Source: Aurantimonas manganoxydans SI85-9A1 (GTDB taxonomy: Bacteria > Pseudomonadota > Alphaproteobacteria > Rhizobiales > Rhizobiaceae). Taken from it: a stretch of 64,000 nt of DNA. Each line of letters begins with the position of its first letter. The stretch's first letter is position 1. Under the pieces are notes generated by a model, which made no database searches, was not told the origin of the DNA, and worked only from the letters and a program-made list of their open reading frames with translations. The position numbers and the translations under genes were made by a program. Below are positions 46,275 to 54,220 of this stretch, in pieces. The stretch covers positions 3,094,860 through 3,158,859 of the forward strand of contig NZ_CH672387.1 in NCBI RefSeq assembly GCF_000153465.1, read 5' to 3'.

Positions 46275-47348
46275 ATGGCGACGATGACCACGCTTCGCAC
46301 CATCCTCGCCGCCGGCGGCGTGGCGCTCGCCCTCCTGGCGACGCCCGTTGCCGCCCAGCAGGGCGACGACAATCTCGCGCCCCAGAGCGACGTCGCGCCG
46401 ACCGACGGCGCGCAGGCCGACCCCAGCGGCCAGAACCCCACCGCCGAGGTTCCGACCGAGCAACAGCTCCTCAACGCGCTGCAGGGCGGCCAGATCAGCG
46501 GCAGGGTCACCATCCCGGACAGCAAGGCAGCGGTGCTCGAGCAGCCCGAAGGGCGCGATTACCAGAGCTTCCATGAAGGCTGGCTGCCGTGGATCGGCGC
46601 CATCGCCATCATCGGCATGGTCCTCGCCCTTGCCGCCTTCTACTTCTCGCGCGGGCGGATCATGATCGAGGACAGCCCTGAGGTCGGCCGCAAGCTGCTG
46701 CGCTTCAGCTTCTTCGAACGGCTGAACCACTGGATGACCGCCACCGCCTTCATCCTCCTGGCGATCACCGGCCTGAACTACGTCTTCGGCAAGCGGCTGC
46801 TGTTCCCGTTGATCGGACCGGACGCCTTCGCGACCTGGAGCTACTGGGCGAAATACGTCCACAATTTCGTCTCCTGGGCGTTCATGGTCGGCCTCGTCTT
46901 CATGATCGTCGTGTGGATCAAGGACAATCTGCCGAGCCGCACCGACATTCGCTGGATCCGCGAGTTCGGCGGCTTCGTCGGCGACAAGCATCCGCCGGCG
47001 CACCGCTTCAATGCCGGTCAGAAAATGATCTTCTGGTCGGTGACGCTCGGCGGCCTCGCCCTGTCGATCAGCGGCCTCCTGATGCTCTTCCCCTTCTCGG
47101 TGCTGAACATCGAGGGCATGCAGATTGCGCAATATGTCCATGCCACGGTCGGCATGGTGCTGATCGCCATCATCATCGCCCATATCTATATCGGCTCGCT
47201 CGGCATGGAGGGCGCCTACGACGCCATGGGCAACGGCAAGGTCGACCTTGCCTGGGCCCGCGCCCATCACAGCCTCTGGGTCGAGGAAGAACAGGCCAAG
47301 ACCGCCAAGGGACCGCAGCCGGTCCCCACCACACAGCCGGCGGAGTGA
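46275..47348 (+). CDS. fdh3C: Formate dehydrogenase gamma subunit (cytochrome b)
   Basis: A 357-residue membrane cytochrome b that passes electrons to quinone. An N-terminal signal-like helix (1-28) is followed by a polar stretch to about 100 and then helices near 103-124, 153-170, 195-215, 251-273 and 287-309. Candidate haem ligands are His152 (LNHW), His196 (VHN), His289 (VHA) and His303 (AHI). The roughly 100-residue N-terminal extension is longer than in E. coli FdnI. Start ATG 46275 is one base after the fdhB stop. Confidence 0.93.
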   Translation: MATMTTLRTILAAGGVALALLATPVAAQQGDDNLAPQSDVAPTDGAQADPSGQNPTAEVPTEQQLLNALQGGQISGRVTIPDSKAAVLEQPEGRDYQSFHEGWLPWIGAIAIIGMVLALAAFYFSRGRIMIEDSPEVGRKLLRFSFFERLNHWMTATAFILLAITGLNYVFGKRLLFPLIGPDAFATWSYWAKYVHNFVSWAFMVGLVFMIVVWIKDNLPSRTDIRWIREFGGFVGDKHPPAHRFNAGQKMIFWSVTLGGLALSISGLLMLFPFSVLNIEGMQIAQYVHATVGMVLIAIIIAHIYIGSLGMEGAYDAMGNGKVDLAWARAHHSLWVEEEQAKTAKGPQPVPTTQPAE

Positions 47349-47353
47349 GCACC

Positions 47354-48265
47354 ATGCGCCACAGTTTCATCCTACTCTTCGCGACCACGGCGCTGGCGAC
47401 GGCGGCCGTCGCCCAGACGACGTCAGAGCCCGCCACCGATGCGCCGCAGGCACCCGCGGCAAGCGAGGCTCCGGCCGCGAACGCCCCCCAGGCGCCCGCG
47501 CCTGACGGCACGCAGCCAGCGGAGCAGAGTCCGGCAGCCGACGCTGCTCCGGCAGATCCCGCGGCGAATGCCGGCACCGCAACGCCGGCGGCCGGCGAGA
47601 CCGGCACGGGCACGGCTTCGTCCGGCCCCGCCAATATCTGCACCGAACTGGTGGCGTTCCTGACGCCGGTTCCGGCCGAAGACGCAGCCGCCGCGCCCGG
47701 CCAGCCGGCAGCCGCTCAGGCGAGCGCTGACCAGGCCCCCGCGGCGCAGGCCGGTGAGGCCTCAACGACGCAGCCGTCGACCGAACGCGGCACGGACCGG
47801 GAGCCCGCCGGTGGCGCGGCCTCGGACCAGCCGCAGCAGCAGGCGACGTCCAACGGCGAAGCGGCGGCCGAGAATGAGCAGCAGGCCGCGGGCGTGCCCG
47901 ACGGTAACGAGTCGGGTTCGGCCCAGGAAGCCTCCAACCAGGCCGGCGCCGCGGTCGAGGCCCCCAGCGACGCCAATGCGCCGGCTCCGAAGGCCGGCAA
48001 TGCCGACAACGCGCCACAGACCTCGGGCCTCAGCGCGCCGATCCCCAAGACGCCCGAAGCCACCAAGAAGCAGCCGGACATGACCCTCGCCGAGGGCCAG
48101 GCGCTGGCCGACGCCAACGATATCGCCGGGTGCCATGGCGCGACCCGCGAGATGCGGCGCGCGGGCGTCGACCTGCCCCCAGCGCTGATCGCGCTGGCGG
48201 CGCTCGACCTGCAATATCAGCAGAACGTGGCGCCCGCAGCGCCGACGACGGGAGACGCGCGTTGA
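47354..48265 (+). CDS. Secreted Ala/Pro-rich protein of the formate dehydrogenase operon
   Basis: A 303-residue protein I do not recognise. It begins with a signal peptide (MRHSFILLFATTALATAAVA), then is almost all Ala, Pro, Gln, Thr, Ser, Glu and Asp up to about residue 235. Only two cysteines occur, Cys96 in NICTELVAF and Cys260 in AGCHGATREMRRAG, within the only ordered-looking parts. Its start is 5 bp after fdhC and its stop overlaps the next gene, so it is part of the operon. It could be a periplasmic linker or accessory protein; function is unknown. Confidence 0.8.
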   Translation: MRHSFILLFATTALATAAVAQTTSEPATDAPQAPAASEAPAANAPQAPAPDGTQPAEQSPAADAAPADPAANAGTATPAAGETGTGTASSGPANICTELVAFLTPVPAEDAAAAPGQPAAAQASADQAPAAQAGEASTTQPSTERGTDREPAGGAASDQPQQQATSNGEAAAENEQQAAGVPDGNESGSAQEASNQAGAAVEAPSDANAPAPKAGNADNAPQTSGLSAPIPKTPEATKKQPDMTLAEGQALADANDIAGCHGATREMRRAGVDLPPALIALAALDLQYQQNVAPAAPTTGDAR

Positions 48266-48450
48266 AGGCCATTCTCATCGGCATCGCGATCGCCGCCGTG
48301 ATCGGCGTGGTCGCCGGGCTCGTCCTTCCCATGGCACAGGTCCCGGCCTTCCAAGCCTTCGCCACCGACAGCGTCCGCGTCGGCAATCCCGGCGAGAACC
48401 TGATCGGCCCCGAATGGGACGAAGCCGCCGAGGACCAGGAACGCCATTGA
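48262..48450 (+). CDS. Small membrane protein at the end of the formate dehydrogenase operon
   Basis: A 62-residue protein with one N-terminal hydrophobic helix (KAILIGIAIAAVIGVVAG) and an acidic tail ending WDEAAEDQERH. TTG 48262 overlaps the previous stop (TTGA) and has GGGAG 7 bases upstream, which argues strongly that it is translated. It is the last gene of the operon, directly followed by a terminator hairpin. No family recognised; a small subunit or assembly factor of the formate dehydrogenase membrane part is plausible. Confidence 0.75.
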   Translation: MKAILIGIAIAAVIGVVAGLVLPMAQVPAFQAFATDSVRVGNPGENLIGPEWDEAAEDQERH

Positions 48451-48486
48451 TCCGAAGCCCGGCCGCCATCGCGGCCGGGCTTCGGA
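48451..48486 (+). terminator. Strong hairpin ending the formate dehydrogenase operon
   Basis: Perfect 16-bp inverted repeat (TCCGAAGCCCGGCCGC and its complement) around a CATC loop, beginning right after the stop codon at 48448-48450. No T-run follows, as is common for GC-rich genomes. Being symmetric, it could also stop transcription from the convergent HPP gene. Confidence 0.85.
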
Positions 48487-48627
48487 CATGCGCGGCGCAG
48501 GCGCCTGCCGTGTCGTGCTGCCCCGCATGAGCCTCCGGCGGCGGTCACCTCGGCCCAATCTGCCGAAGAAGAACCCCCACCATGGAAGCGGCCCACCCCC
48601 TTCCAGCCCCGCAGACGCAGCCGCCTC

Positions 48628-49764
48628 TCACCCTGGCAGAGGACGACCGACCGGTCGTTGCGCCAGAATGCTGTGCGCGAGCGCGGCGATCAGATCGGTG
48701 CGGGTGACGACGCCGACGATCCGCTCGTTCTCGATCACCGGCACGGCATCGGTCTGGCTTTCGGCCATCAGATGGAAGAAGGCGGCCACCGGGGTCGAGG
48801 GTGCCGCGCGCGGGCATGCCGTATCCATGATGTCTTCCGCCCGCAGGCGCCGCCTTCCCTTGCCGAGGAGCCCTCTCGTATCGCTACCTCTCAAGGCGAT
48901 CAGGTGGATCTGCAGGATCACGCCGAGGAACCGGCCATCCGCAGTCTGGACGGGGAGCGAGGTGAAGCGGTGTTGCGCGAACAGCGCCGTGATGTCTGCA
49001 AGCGACGCGTCCGGCCCCACCGTGACGAGGTCGCGCGACATGAAGTCGGCAGCGACGGTCGGATCGATCCTGTGGGTCGCGGCCTGCATCTGCGCTGCGC
49101 CGATCAATCGCGCCAGATCCTCGACCCCCAGATTGAACGATTGCCGGTATCGCTCGAGGATGTTCGTCAGCTCCGCGCTCGACAGCCCGAGCCGCTCGAA
49201 CGGTTGGCGATCCCCCGTTCCATGCGGGTTCGGGTCGTCGAACTGGCGGAACGGATAGCGCCTGCCGGTCACCCGCGCGTAGATGATGGCGATCAGAACC
49301 AGGAGCGCCGTGCCGATCGCGACCGGCGTGACGGCGAAGCGGAACCCCAGTTCGGCGATGGCCTCGGGGTTCATCGCCGCCGTCATCGCGACCGCGCCTG
49401 CCGGTGGATGGACGGCGCGGCACAGGATCATCGCCGTGATGGCCAGGCCGACGGCGAGCGCGATACGCAGGGCCGGATCGGCGACGACAAGGCAGACCGC
49501 GACGCCCACCAGCGCGGCAATCGTATTGCCCCCGATCGCCGACCACGGCTGCGCCAGCGGGCTGTTCGGGACGGCGAAGAGCAGGACCGAACTCGCACCG
49601 AACGGAGCGATCAGGTACAATCCGAGTTGCAGATCGACGGTCGGCGCCAGCACCAGCAGGCCGCACAATGCGAGACCGATGAGGGCGCCGGTTCCGGCCC
49701 GAACGGCTTCCATGGGTGTCGTCTGCGGCACGGCCGGGCCGAAGGATTTCAGGAATGACGGCAT
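48628..49764 (-). CDS. HPP family membrane protein with C-terminal CBS pair
   Basis: A 378-residue protein. The N-terminal half is an HPP domain with about four helices and the naming motif in CRAVHPPAGAVAMTAA; the C-terminal half holds two CBS repeats (FMSRDLVTVGPDASLADI and DIMDTACPRAAPSTPVAAFF, ending GVVTRTDLIAAL). HPP proteins have been linked to nitrite transport and CBS pairs bind adenosine nucleotides, suggesting energy-regulated transport. ATG 49764 is chosen; GTG 49767 is adjacent. It converges on the formate dehydrogenase operon. Confidence 0.88.
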   Translation of the reverse strand: MPSFLKSFGPAVPQTTPMEAVRAGTGALIGLALCGLLVLAPTVDLQLGLYLIAPFGASSVLLFAVPNSPLAQPWSAIGGNTIAALVGVAVCLVVADPALRIALAVGLAITAMILCRAVHPPAGAVAMTAAMNPEAIAELGFRFAVTPVAIGTALLVLIAIIYARVTGRRYPFRQFDDPNPHGTGDRQPFERLGLSSAELTNILERYRQSFNLGVEDLARLIGAAQMQAATHRIDPTVAADFMSRDLVTVGPDASLADITALFAQHRFTSLPVQTADGRFLGVILQIHLIALRGSDTRGLLGKGRRRLRAEDIMDTACPRAAPSTPVAAFFHLMAESQTDAVPVIENERIVGVVTRTDLIAALAHSILAQRPVGRPLPG

Positions 49765-50182
49765 CACGGTCCTTCATGGGTTGAAGCGACCGGGATCGCA
49801 GACGCCGTCCGCCGCGGCAAGGGATGGAATTTCGCCCGACGCGCCAAGTGTGCAACGCCATGCTTTCGGCGGCGCCGCAGGGCTGTCCCACTCTGCGTCA
49901 GCGACCCCGAGCCGTCCGCAGGACGCGGTCGGACTGCTGGTAAGGGCGGTGCAAAATCGGGCCGCGACCGCAACCGCGGTTTCCGGAACCAGTGAGATCA
50001 CCGAAACCTGGTGCCTAGGGGAGCCCCCGCGGCTGAGTGCGAGGGAGCGGCATCCAGGGGATTGCGGGCGGCGAACCGCCGTGAATTCCCGAGACCTCAT
50101 TTTTCGTCAGATCAGGTCTGCCTTCGCGCCATTCGCCGTCGACACACCGCCTGCGACGGGTCGGCCGCTGGCAGGATTCCTG
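49765..50182. other. Gap of 418 bp between HPP and MarR genes
   Basis: No gene is supported; a 108-codon minus-strand frame (49774-50100) has no ribosome site or recognised motif. A short GGGGAGCCCCC and GCGGCTGAG stretch recalls a TPP riboswitch element but the rest of that structure is missing. The promoter of the HPP gene is presumably here. Confidence 0.45.
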
Positions 50183-50635
50183 TCACGCCAGCGCATCCAG
50201 CCCTGCCCGCACGACATCCGGGTCGGGGACCGCGGCCTCGACTGCCGCCTGGGTCGCGCGCCAGATCGGCACTGCCTCCGCGAGGACGGCCCTCCCCTCC
50301 GGCGTCAGCGAGAGCAGCCTCGCCCGTCGATCGGCGGGATTCGGCGTCACCGACAGGAGGCCGCGTTTCTCCAAGGGCTTGATATTGGCCGTCAGCGTGG
50401 TGCGATCCATCGCCAGAAGCTCGGCGACGGAACCGAGTGTCGGCGGCTTCGGACGATTGAGCGACATCAGCAGGGAGAACTGGCCGCTGGTGATCCCCAC
50501 GGAGCGGAACGCCTCGTCGAAACGCCGCGCCATGGCGCGCGCCGCGCGCTGTGCCCGCAGGCATAGACAATGATCCCGGACCAGAAGCGTGGTCTCGTAG
50601 GGAACGGTTGTCGGCGAATCGCTGAACGTTGACAT
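50183..50635 (-). CDS. MarR family transcriptional regulator
   Basis: A 150-residue MarR protein with the winged helix seen as LGSVAELLAMDRTTLTANIKPLEKRGLL and the wing in PNPADRRARLLSLTPEG. Two N-terminal cysteines, Cys23 and Cys25 in DHCLCLRAQR, sit where thiol-sensing MarR/OhrR proteins carry a reactive cysteine. ATG 50635 has AGAGG upstream, and a perfect palindrome lies just beyond. It is divergent from a glutathione S-transferase gene and likely represses it together with itself, with release by oxidants or electrophiles. Confidence 0.9.
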   Translation of the reverse strand: MSTFSDSPTTVPYETTLLVRDHCLCLRAQRAARAMARRFDEAFRSVGITSGQFSLLMSLNRPKPPTLGSVAELLAMDRTTLTANIKPLEKRGLLSVTPNPADRRARLLSLTPEGRAVLAEAVPIWRATQAAVEAAVPDPDVVRAGLDALA

Positions 50636-50644
50636 GACCTCTTT

Positions 50645-50660
50645 ATGTTGATATCAACAT
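50645..50660. promoter_or_regulatory. MarR operator palindrome
   Basis: ATGTTGATATCAACAT is a perfect 16-bp palindrome, 9 bp from the MarR start codon and 135 bp from the glutathione S-transferase start. A second GATATCAAC half-site occurs at 50729-50737 nearer that gene. The size and symmetry fit a MarR dimer site that controls both directions. Confidence 0.8.
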
Positions 50661-50795
50661 TTTAGTCAAGCGATAAGCGGCGCCGTTGGCATGGATCCGG
50701 TCTGTGGATCATCGGGAAGCGCGGTGCCGATATCAACCGTCAGGTCAACGCGATGCCCGGTCGTGCACGACCTGGCAAGGCTTGAGGACGCAACC

Positions 50796-51470
50796 ATGCA
50801 GAACTCCGCCATCGGTGTGACGGCCTATGACTGGGTGCCGCCCTTCGCGCAGGGACAGGTCCGCGATCTGCGCGTTCGTTGGGCGTTGGAAGAGGCCGGG
50901 CTGGCCTACAGGCCGATCATTCTCGAACAGGGGTCGCAGCGAAGCGCGGAGAATATCGCCCGCCAGCCCTTCGGCCAGGTTCCGGCGATGGAGATCGACG
51001 GGCAGACCATGTTCGAATCCGGGGCCATCGTCTGGCGGATCGCCGAGGCGAGCGACGGGCTGCTGCCGTCCGATCGCCATCGACGCGATCTCGCCCTGTC
51101 CTGGGTCTTCGCCAGCCTGAATACGGTCGAGCCGCCGATTGCCGCGCTTGTCGATCTTGACTTCTTTGCGCGCGACGCCGATGCGGCAGCGAAGTTGCGC
51201 GCCGGTGCCATCGAGTCCGTCAGCAAGCGTCTTGGGCAGCTTCAGGCGGCGCTCGGCGATCGCGACGGCCTCCTCGGCGATTTCTCGGTGGCCGACCTGA
51301 TGATGACGGCGGTCCTGCGCATCCCGCGCCACACCGACATTCTCCAGAATTTTCCCGCGCTCGACGCCTATGTCGCGCGTCACACGGCGCGGCCAGCTTT
51401 CCGAAAGGCCCTGGCCGATCAGCTGGCGCCATTCCGGGACAATGCGGCGCGCTACGAGCGCGCGGCCTGA
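50796..51470 (+). CDS. Glutathione S-transferase family protein
   Basis: A 224-residue GST. The thioredoxin-like N-terminal domain ends with GQVPAMEIDGQTMFESGAIVWRIAE, where the cis-proline and the ESGAI glutathione-binding motif are visible; the helical C-terminal domain has DFSVADLMM with the conserved folding aspartate. ATG 50796 follows GAGGA at 50784-50788. It conjugates or reduces electrophiles with glutathione. It is divergent from the MarR gene and followed by a reductase and a second GST. Confidence 0.9.
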   Translation: MQNSAIGVTAYDWVPPFAQGQVRDLRVRWALEEAGLAYRPIILEQGSQRSAENIARQPFGQVPAMEIDGQTMFESGAIVWRIAEASDGLLPSDRHRRDLALSWVFASLNTVEPPIAALVDLDFFARDADAAAKLRAGAIESVSKRLGQLQAALGDRDGLLGDFSVADLMMTAVLRIPRHTDILQNFPALDAYVARHTARPAFRKALADQLAPFRDNAARYERAA

Positions 51471-51541
51471 TCCTGAAGGATTTCGGACGGGGAGACGCGC
51501 GATATCGCGCGCGGTTGAAGACGGGAGAGGAGGAAGGTCTC

Positions 51542-52147
51542 ATGCGCCAGATCACGGCAGGCCTGTTCCAGTCGATGGACGGCGTCGTCCAGGCACCGGG
51601 CGGTCCCGACGAGGACCGCAGCGACGGTTTCTCACTCGGCGGCTGGATCGTGCCCCATGTCGGCGAGACGGTCGGAGGCTTCATCGACACAATCTTCGAC
51701 GGGGAGTTCGACCTGCTGCTCGGCCGAAGCACCTACGACATCTTCGCCGCGCACTGGCCCCGCATCACCGGTGACGCCTTTGCCGACAAGTTCAATCGCG
51801 CCGCGAAATACGTCGTCACCTCGTCGAGCGAGCCACTTGCCTGGGCCAATTCCCACGCGCTGCCGGACATCGATGCGGTGGCGGCCCTCAAGCGCACCGA
51901 TGGCCCGAAGCTGATCGTCCAGGGCTCCACCACGCTGTACCCGGCGCTGCTGTCGGCCGGTCTCGTCGACCGGCTCTACCTGATCACCTTCCCGCTGATC
52001 CTCGGCCGCGGCAAACGGGCCCTGCCGGGCGCAGACCCCGGTGCCTGGCGCCTTCTGGAACACAGCGTTTCGGAAGGCGGCGCCATCATCGCGGTCTACG
52101 CCCCGGCCGGTGCCGTGGCGACGGGCTCCTTTGCGCTCGACGATTGA
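51542..52147 (+). CDS. Dihydrofolate reductase / RibD C-terminal-like protein
   Basis: A 201-residue RibD_C-type reductase with FQSMDGVVQAPGG at the N-terminus, LLLGRSTYDIFAAHWP in the middle and LIVQGSTTLYPALLSAGLVDRL towards the end, all family landmarks of YyaP/YwjB-like proteins. The ribosome site GAGGAGGAAGG is strong. It probably uses NADPH, with unknown substrate. It lies 71 bp after the first GST and 8 bp before the second, so all three may be one unit under MarR control. Confidence 0.87.
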   Translation: MRQITAGLFQSMDGVVQAPGGPDEDRSDGFSLGGWIVPHVGETVGGFIDTIFDGEFDLLLGRSTYDIFAAHWPRITGDAFADKFNRAAKYVVTSSSEPLAWANSHALPDIDAVAALKRTDGPKLIVQGSTTLYPALLSAGLVDRLYLITFPLILGRGKRALPGADPGAWRLLEHSVSEGGAIIAVYAPAGAVATGSFALDD

Positions 52148-52155
52148 GGCCGACC

Positions 52156-52812
52156 ATGCTGACGCTCTTTCTCCATCCGTTCTCGTCCTACTGCCAGAAG
52201 GTGCTGATCGCCCTCTACGAGAATGCCACGGTGTTCGAACGCCGCATCCTCGGCCCCGACGATCCGGCGGCGATGGACGAACTGCGGGCGATGTGGCCGA
52301 TCGGCAAGTTTCCCCTTCTGGTCGATGGCGGCGACACAGTCGTCGAGGCCTCGATCATCATCGAGCATCTGGGGCTTCGTCATCCCGGCCCGGTCGCCCT
52401 GCTCCCCGCCGACCCGGTCGCGGCGCTGAAGGTCCGGTTCTGGGACCGCTTCTTCGACAATTACGTCGCCACACCGCAGCAGAGGATCGTGCTCGATGCG
52501 TTGCGTACGGACGGCAAGCGTGATCCCGAGGGCGTCCGCATCGCACGACAGGCTCTCGATGCCGCCTATGCGTATCTCGACGGGCGGATGGCGGATCGCG
52601 ACTGGGTCGCCGGCGACAGCTTCAGCCTCGCGGACTGCGCCGCCGCGCCGCAACTCTTCTACGCCGACTGGACCCACCCGATCGCCGAGCGCTTCGTTCA
52701 TGTGCGGGCCTACCGCAATCGCCTGAACGCCCGACCGTCCTTCGCCCGTTGCATCGACGAGGCCCGCCCGTACCGTCCACTCTTTCCGCTCGGGGCACCG
52801 GAGCAGGACTGA
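52156..52812 (+). CDS. Glutathione S-transferase family protein (second)
   Basis: A 218-residue GST with the N-terminal SSYCQKVLIALYENA, carrying a cysteine or serine next to the active-site position, then GKFPLLVDGG and VVEASIIIEHL (cis-proline and glutathione-binding motif), and SFSLADCAAAPQL in the helical domain. ATG 52156 is taken; TTG 52144 would add four residues. It is distinct from the upstream GST and probably acts on another electrophile. Convergent with the ferric-reductase-like gene. Confidence 0.9.
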   Translation: MLTLFLHPFSSYCQKVLIALYENATVFERRILGPDDPAAMDELRAMWPIGKFPLLVDGGDTVVEASIIIEHLGLRHPGPVALLPADPVAALKVRFWDRFFDNYVATPQQRIVLDALRTDGKRDPEGVRIARQALDAAYAYLDGRMADRDWVAGDSFSLADCAAAPQLFYADWTHPIAERFVHVRAYRNRLNARPSFARCIDEARPYRPLFPLGAPEQD

Positions 52813-52874
52813 TCGCCACGGCCGGAACGGGGTGGCAGGAGCCGGCGGGAGAAGCCCACATCCGGTGGGAGCGT

Positions 52875-53495
52875 CTATCTCGGCGGACCGAATCGCCTGA
52901 GCACTGCCCAGCTTCGCAGATCCCACAGGGCCCTGGCGGTCGCGGTGAGGACGAGGGCGCAGAGAGCGACCTTCGAGACCGTGCCCATCGTGCCCTCGAT
53001 CAGCAGCGCATGGACGACGCTGCCGACGACGACCACGCTCGCCAGCGCCGTATGGGCGAAACGCCAGATCGCCGGTCGCAGGCGCAGCGTCCGGCGCAGG
53101 GCGGCCAGCAGGGCCGCCGCGAACAGCGCCCACATGGCGATAACGCCCCAGGCGGAAAACGGCGTCGGCGAGGCAAAGAGCAGCGCATCCACGACATCGG
53201 GCGGGCTCGTCAGCCAGAGCCCGGCCACATGGGCGACGATCGCGGCAACAAGGGCCGTTCCGACCCAACGGTGAATACGGCGTCCCTCCCGCATGCCCAT
53301 GCCGGGCAGATAGCCCGCCGCCAGAAGCGGCTGGAGAAGGAGCAGCGCCATCGCCACGATCCCGGCGAAGCCGGCCGCGATATAGATCCCGCTGCGATAG
53401 GCGAGATACTCGCTCGTCGCCGCGATGGCGACGGGGCCGAGAACCGCGACGGCCAGCGCCGACCAGCCGAGAACGGCCCGGATGGACAGCGTCAT
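52875..53495 (-). CDS. Ferric-reductase-like transmembrane protein
   Basis: A 206-residue membrane protein with five to six helices. HRWVGTALVAAIVAHVAGLW and later RFAHTALASVVVVGSVVHALL provide paired histidines as in the haem-binding ferric reductase-like domain (YedZ/NOX type), without an attached FAD domain. It is 4 bp after the intradiol-dioxygenase-like gene on the same strand, so the two are an operon. It may pass electrons across the membrane to the exported partner; this is inference. Confidence 0.82.
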   Translation of the reverse strand: MTLSIRAVLGWSALAVAVLGPVAIAATSEYLAYRSGIYIAAGFAGIVAMALLLLQPLLAAGYLPGMGMREGRRIHRWVGTALVAAIVAHVAGLWLTSPPDVVDALLFASPTPFSAWGVIAMWALFAAALLAALRRTLRLRPAIWRFAHTALASVVVVGSVVHALLIEGTMGTVSKVALCALVLTATARALWDLRSWAVLRRFGPPR

Positions 53496-53499
53496 GGTG

Positions 53500-54000
53500 T
53501 CAGGCCGGCTGCAGAACGAAGTCGGCGCTCAGGCTCGTATCCTTGGGGCTGGACATGACGGGCCGCAGGAAGACCGTCTCGAATTCGGGATCGTCATAGG
53601 CCAGATGGCCATGTGCCTGGCCGAATGCGGGCACGATCTGCGGCATTTCCAGCCGGAACGTGCCGTCGGGGCCGGTCAGCGTGGCTCCATGGCTTTCCGG
53701 ATCGCGCTCATAGGCCTCGGTCGTATGCGCCCAGATCTGGATGCGGATGCCTTCCAGCGGCGCACCGTCGCCGGCCCGGCGCACGCGCCCCGACATCCAG
53801 AAGCCGCCATTGCCGATCCGTTCGACGACCGGCGCGCCGGGGCGATAATTGTTCGAGCCGCCGCGCATGGAGGGGGTCGGGGCGAGGCCCTGTGCCCGCG
53901 CGGGAACGAGCAGGCCGGACATGCAGACCGTCACCAGGGCGCCGCCGAAGGCGACGCCGGCCGCCAGCATCGTTCTGCGGTTCAGACGGGTCCGAGACAA
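53500..54000 (-). CDS. Exported intradiol-dioxygenase-like protein
   Basis: A 166-residue protein with a twin-arginine-like start (LNRRTMLAAG at residues 6-15), a hydrophobic stretch and then the intradiol beta-sandwich: APLEGIRIQIW, LTGPDGTFRLEMP and AHGHL with His130 and His132. Tyr98 matches the first tyrosine ligand, but the second (expected in a PGPYP-like turn) is replaced in VPAFG. It may therefore not hold ferric iron in the usual way. TTG 54000 has GGAGG five bases upstream. Partner of the adjacent ferric-reductase-like gene. Confidence 0.75.
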   Translation of the reverse strand: MSRTRLNRRTMLAAGVAFGGALVTVCMSGLLVPARAQGLAPTPSMRGGSNNYRPGAPVVERIGNGGFWMSGRVRRAGDGAPLEGIRIQIWAHTTEAYERDPESHGATLTGPDGTFRLEMPQIVPAFGQAHGHLAYDDPEFETVFLRPVMSSPKDTSLSADFVLQPA

Positions 54001-54220
54001 GGCAGCCTCCCAGTCGCTTCGGCAGACGACATGGTCGCCCCGTGAAATCGAGGATCGGACGCGCCCGTCGGCGGGTCGCTTTCGCAACAGTTCGCAAACG
54101 CCGCGTGTTTTCTCTGAAATGGAGGCCGCGGCGGGCCGAAGCAAGTCGGCACGCTTCACAAAACGCTGAGATGTCTTTCGGCCGGTCTCGCGTTCCAGCC
54201 TGCCGAGCGAAGGCATCGGT

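Noticed and set aside
42515..46525. A 1336-codon open frame on the minus strand across fdhA and fdhB
   Set aside because: Antisense shadow; the plus-strand frames show full formate dehydrogenase motifs, while this product has none.
50005..50080. Possible TPP riboswitch (GGGGAGCCCCC and GCGGCTGAG stretch)
   Set aside because: The second conserved arm (CTGATCTGGATAATGCC-type) is missing, and no thiamine gene follows.
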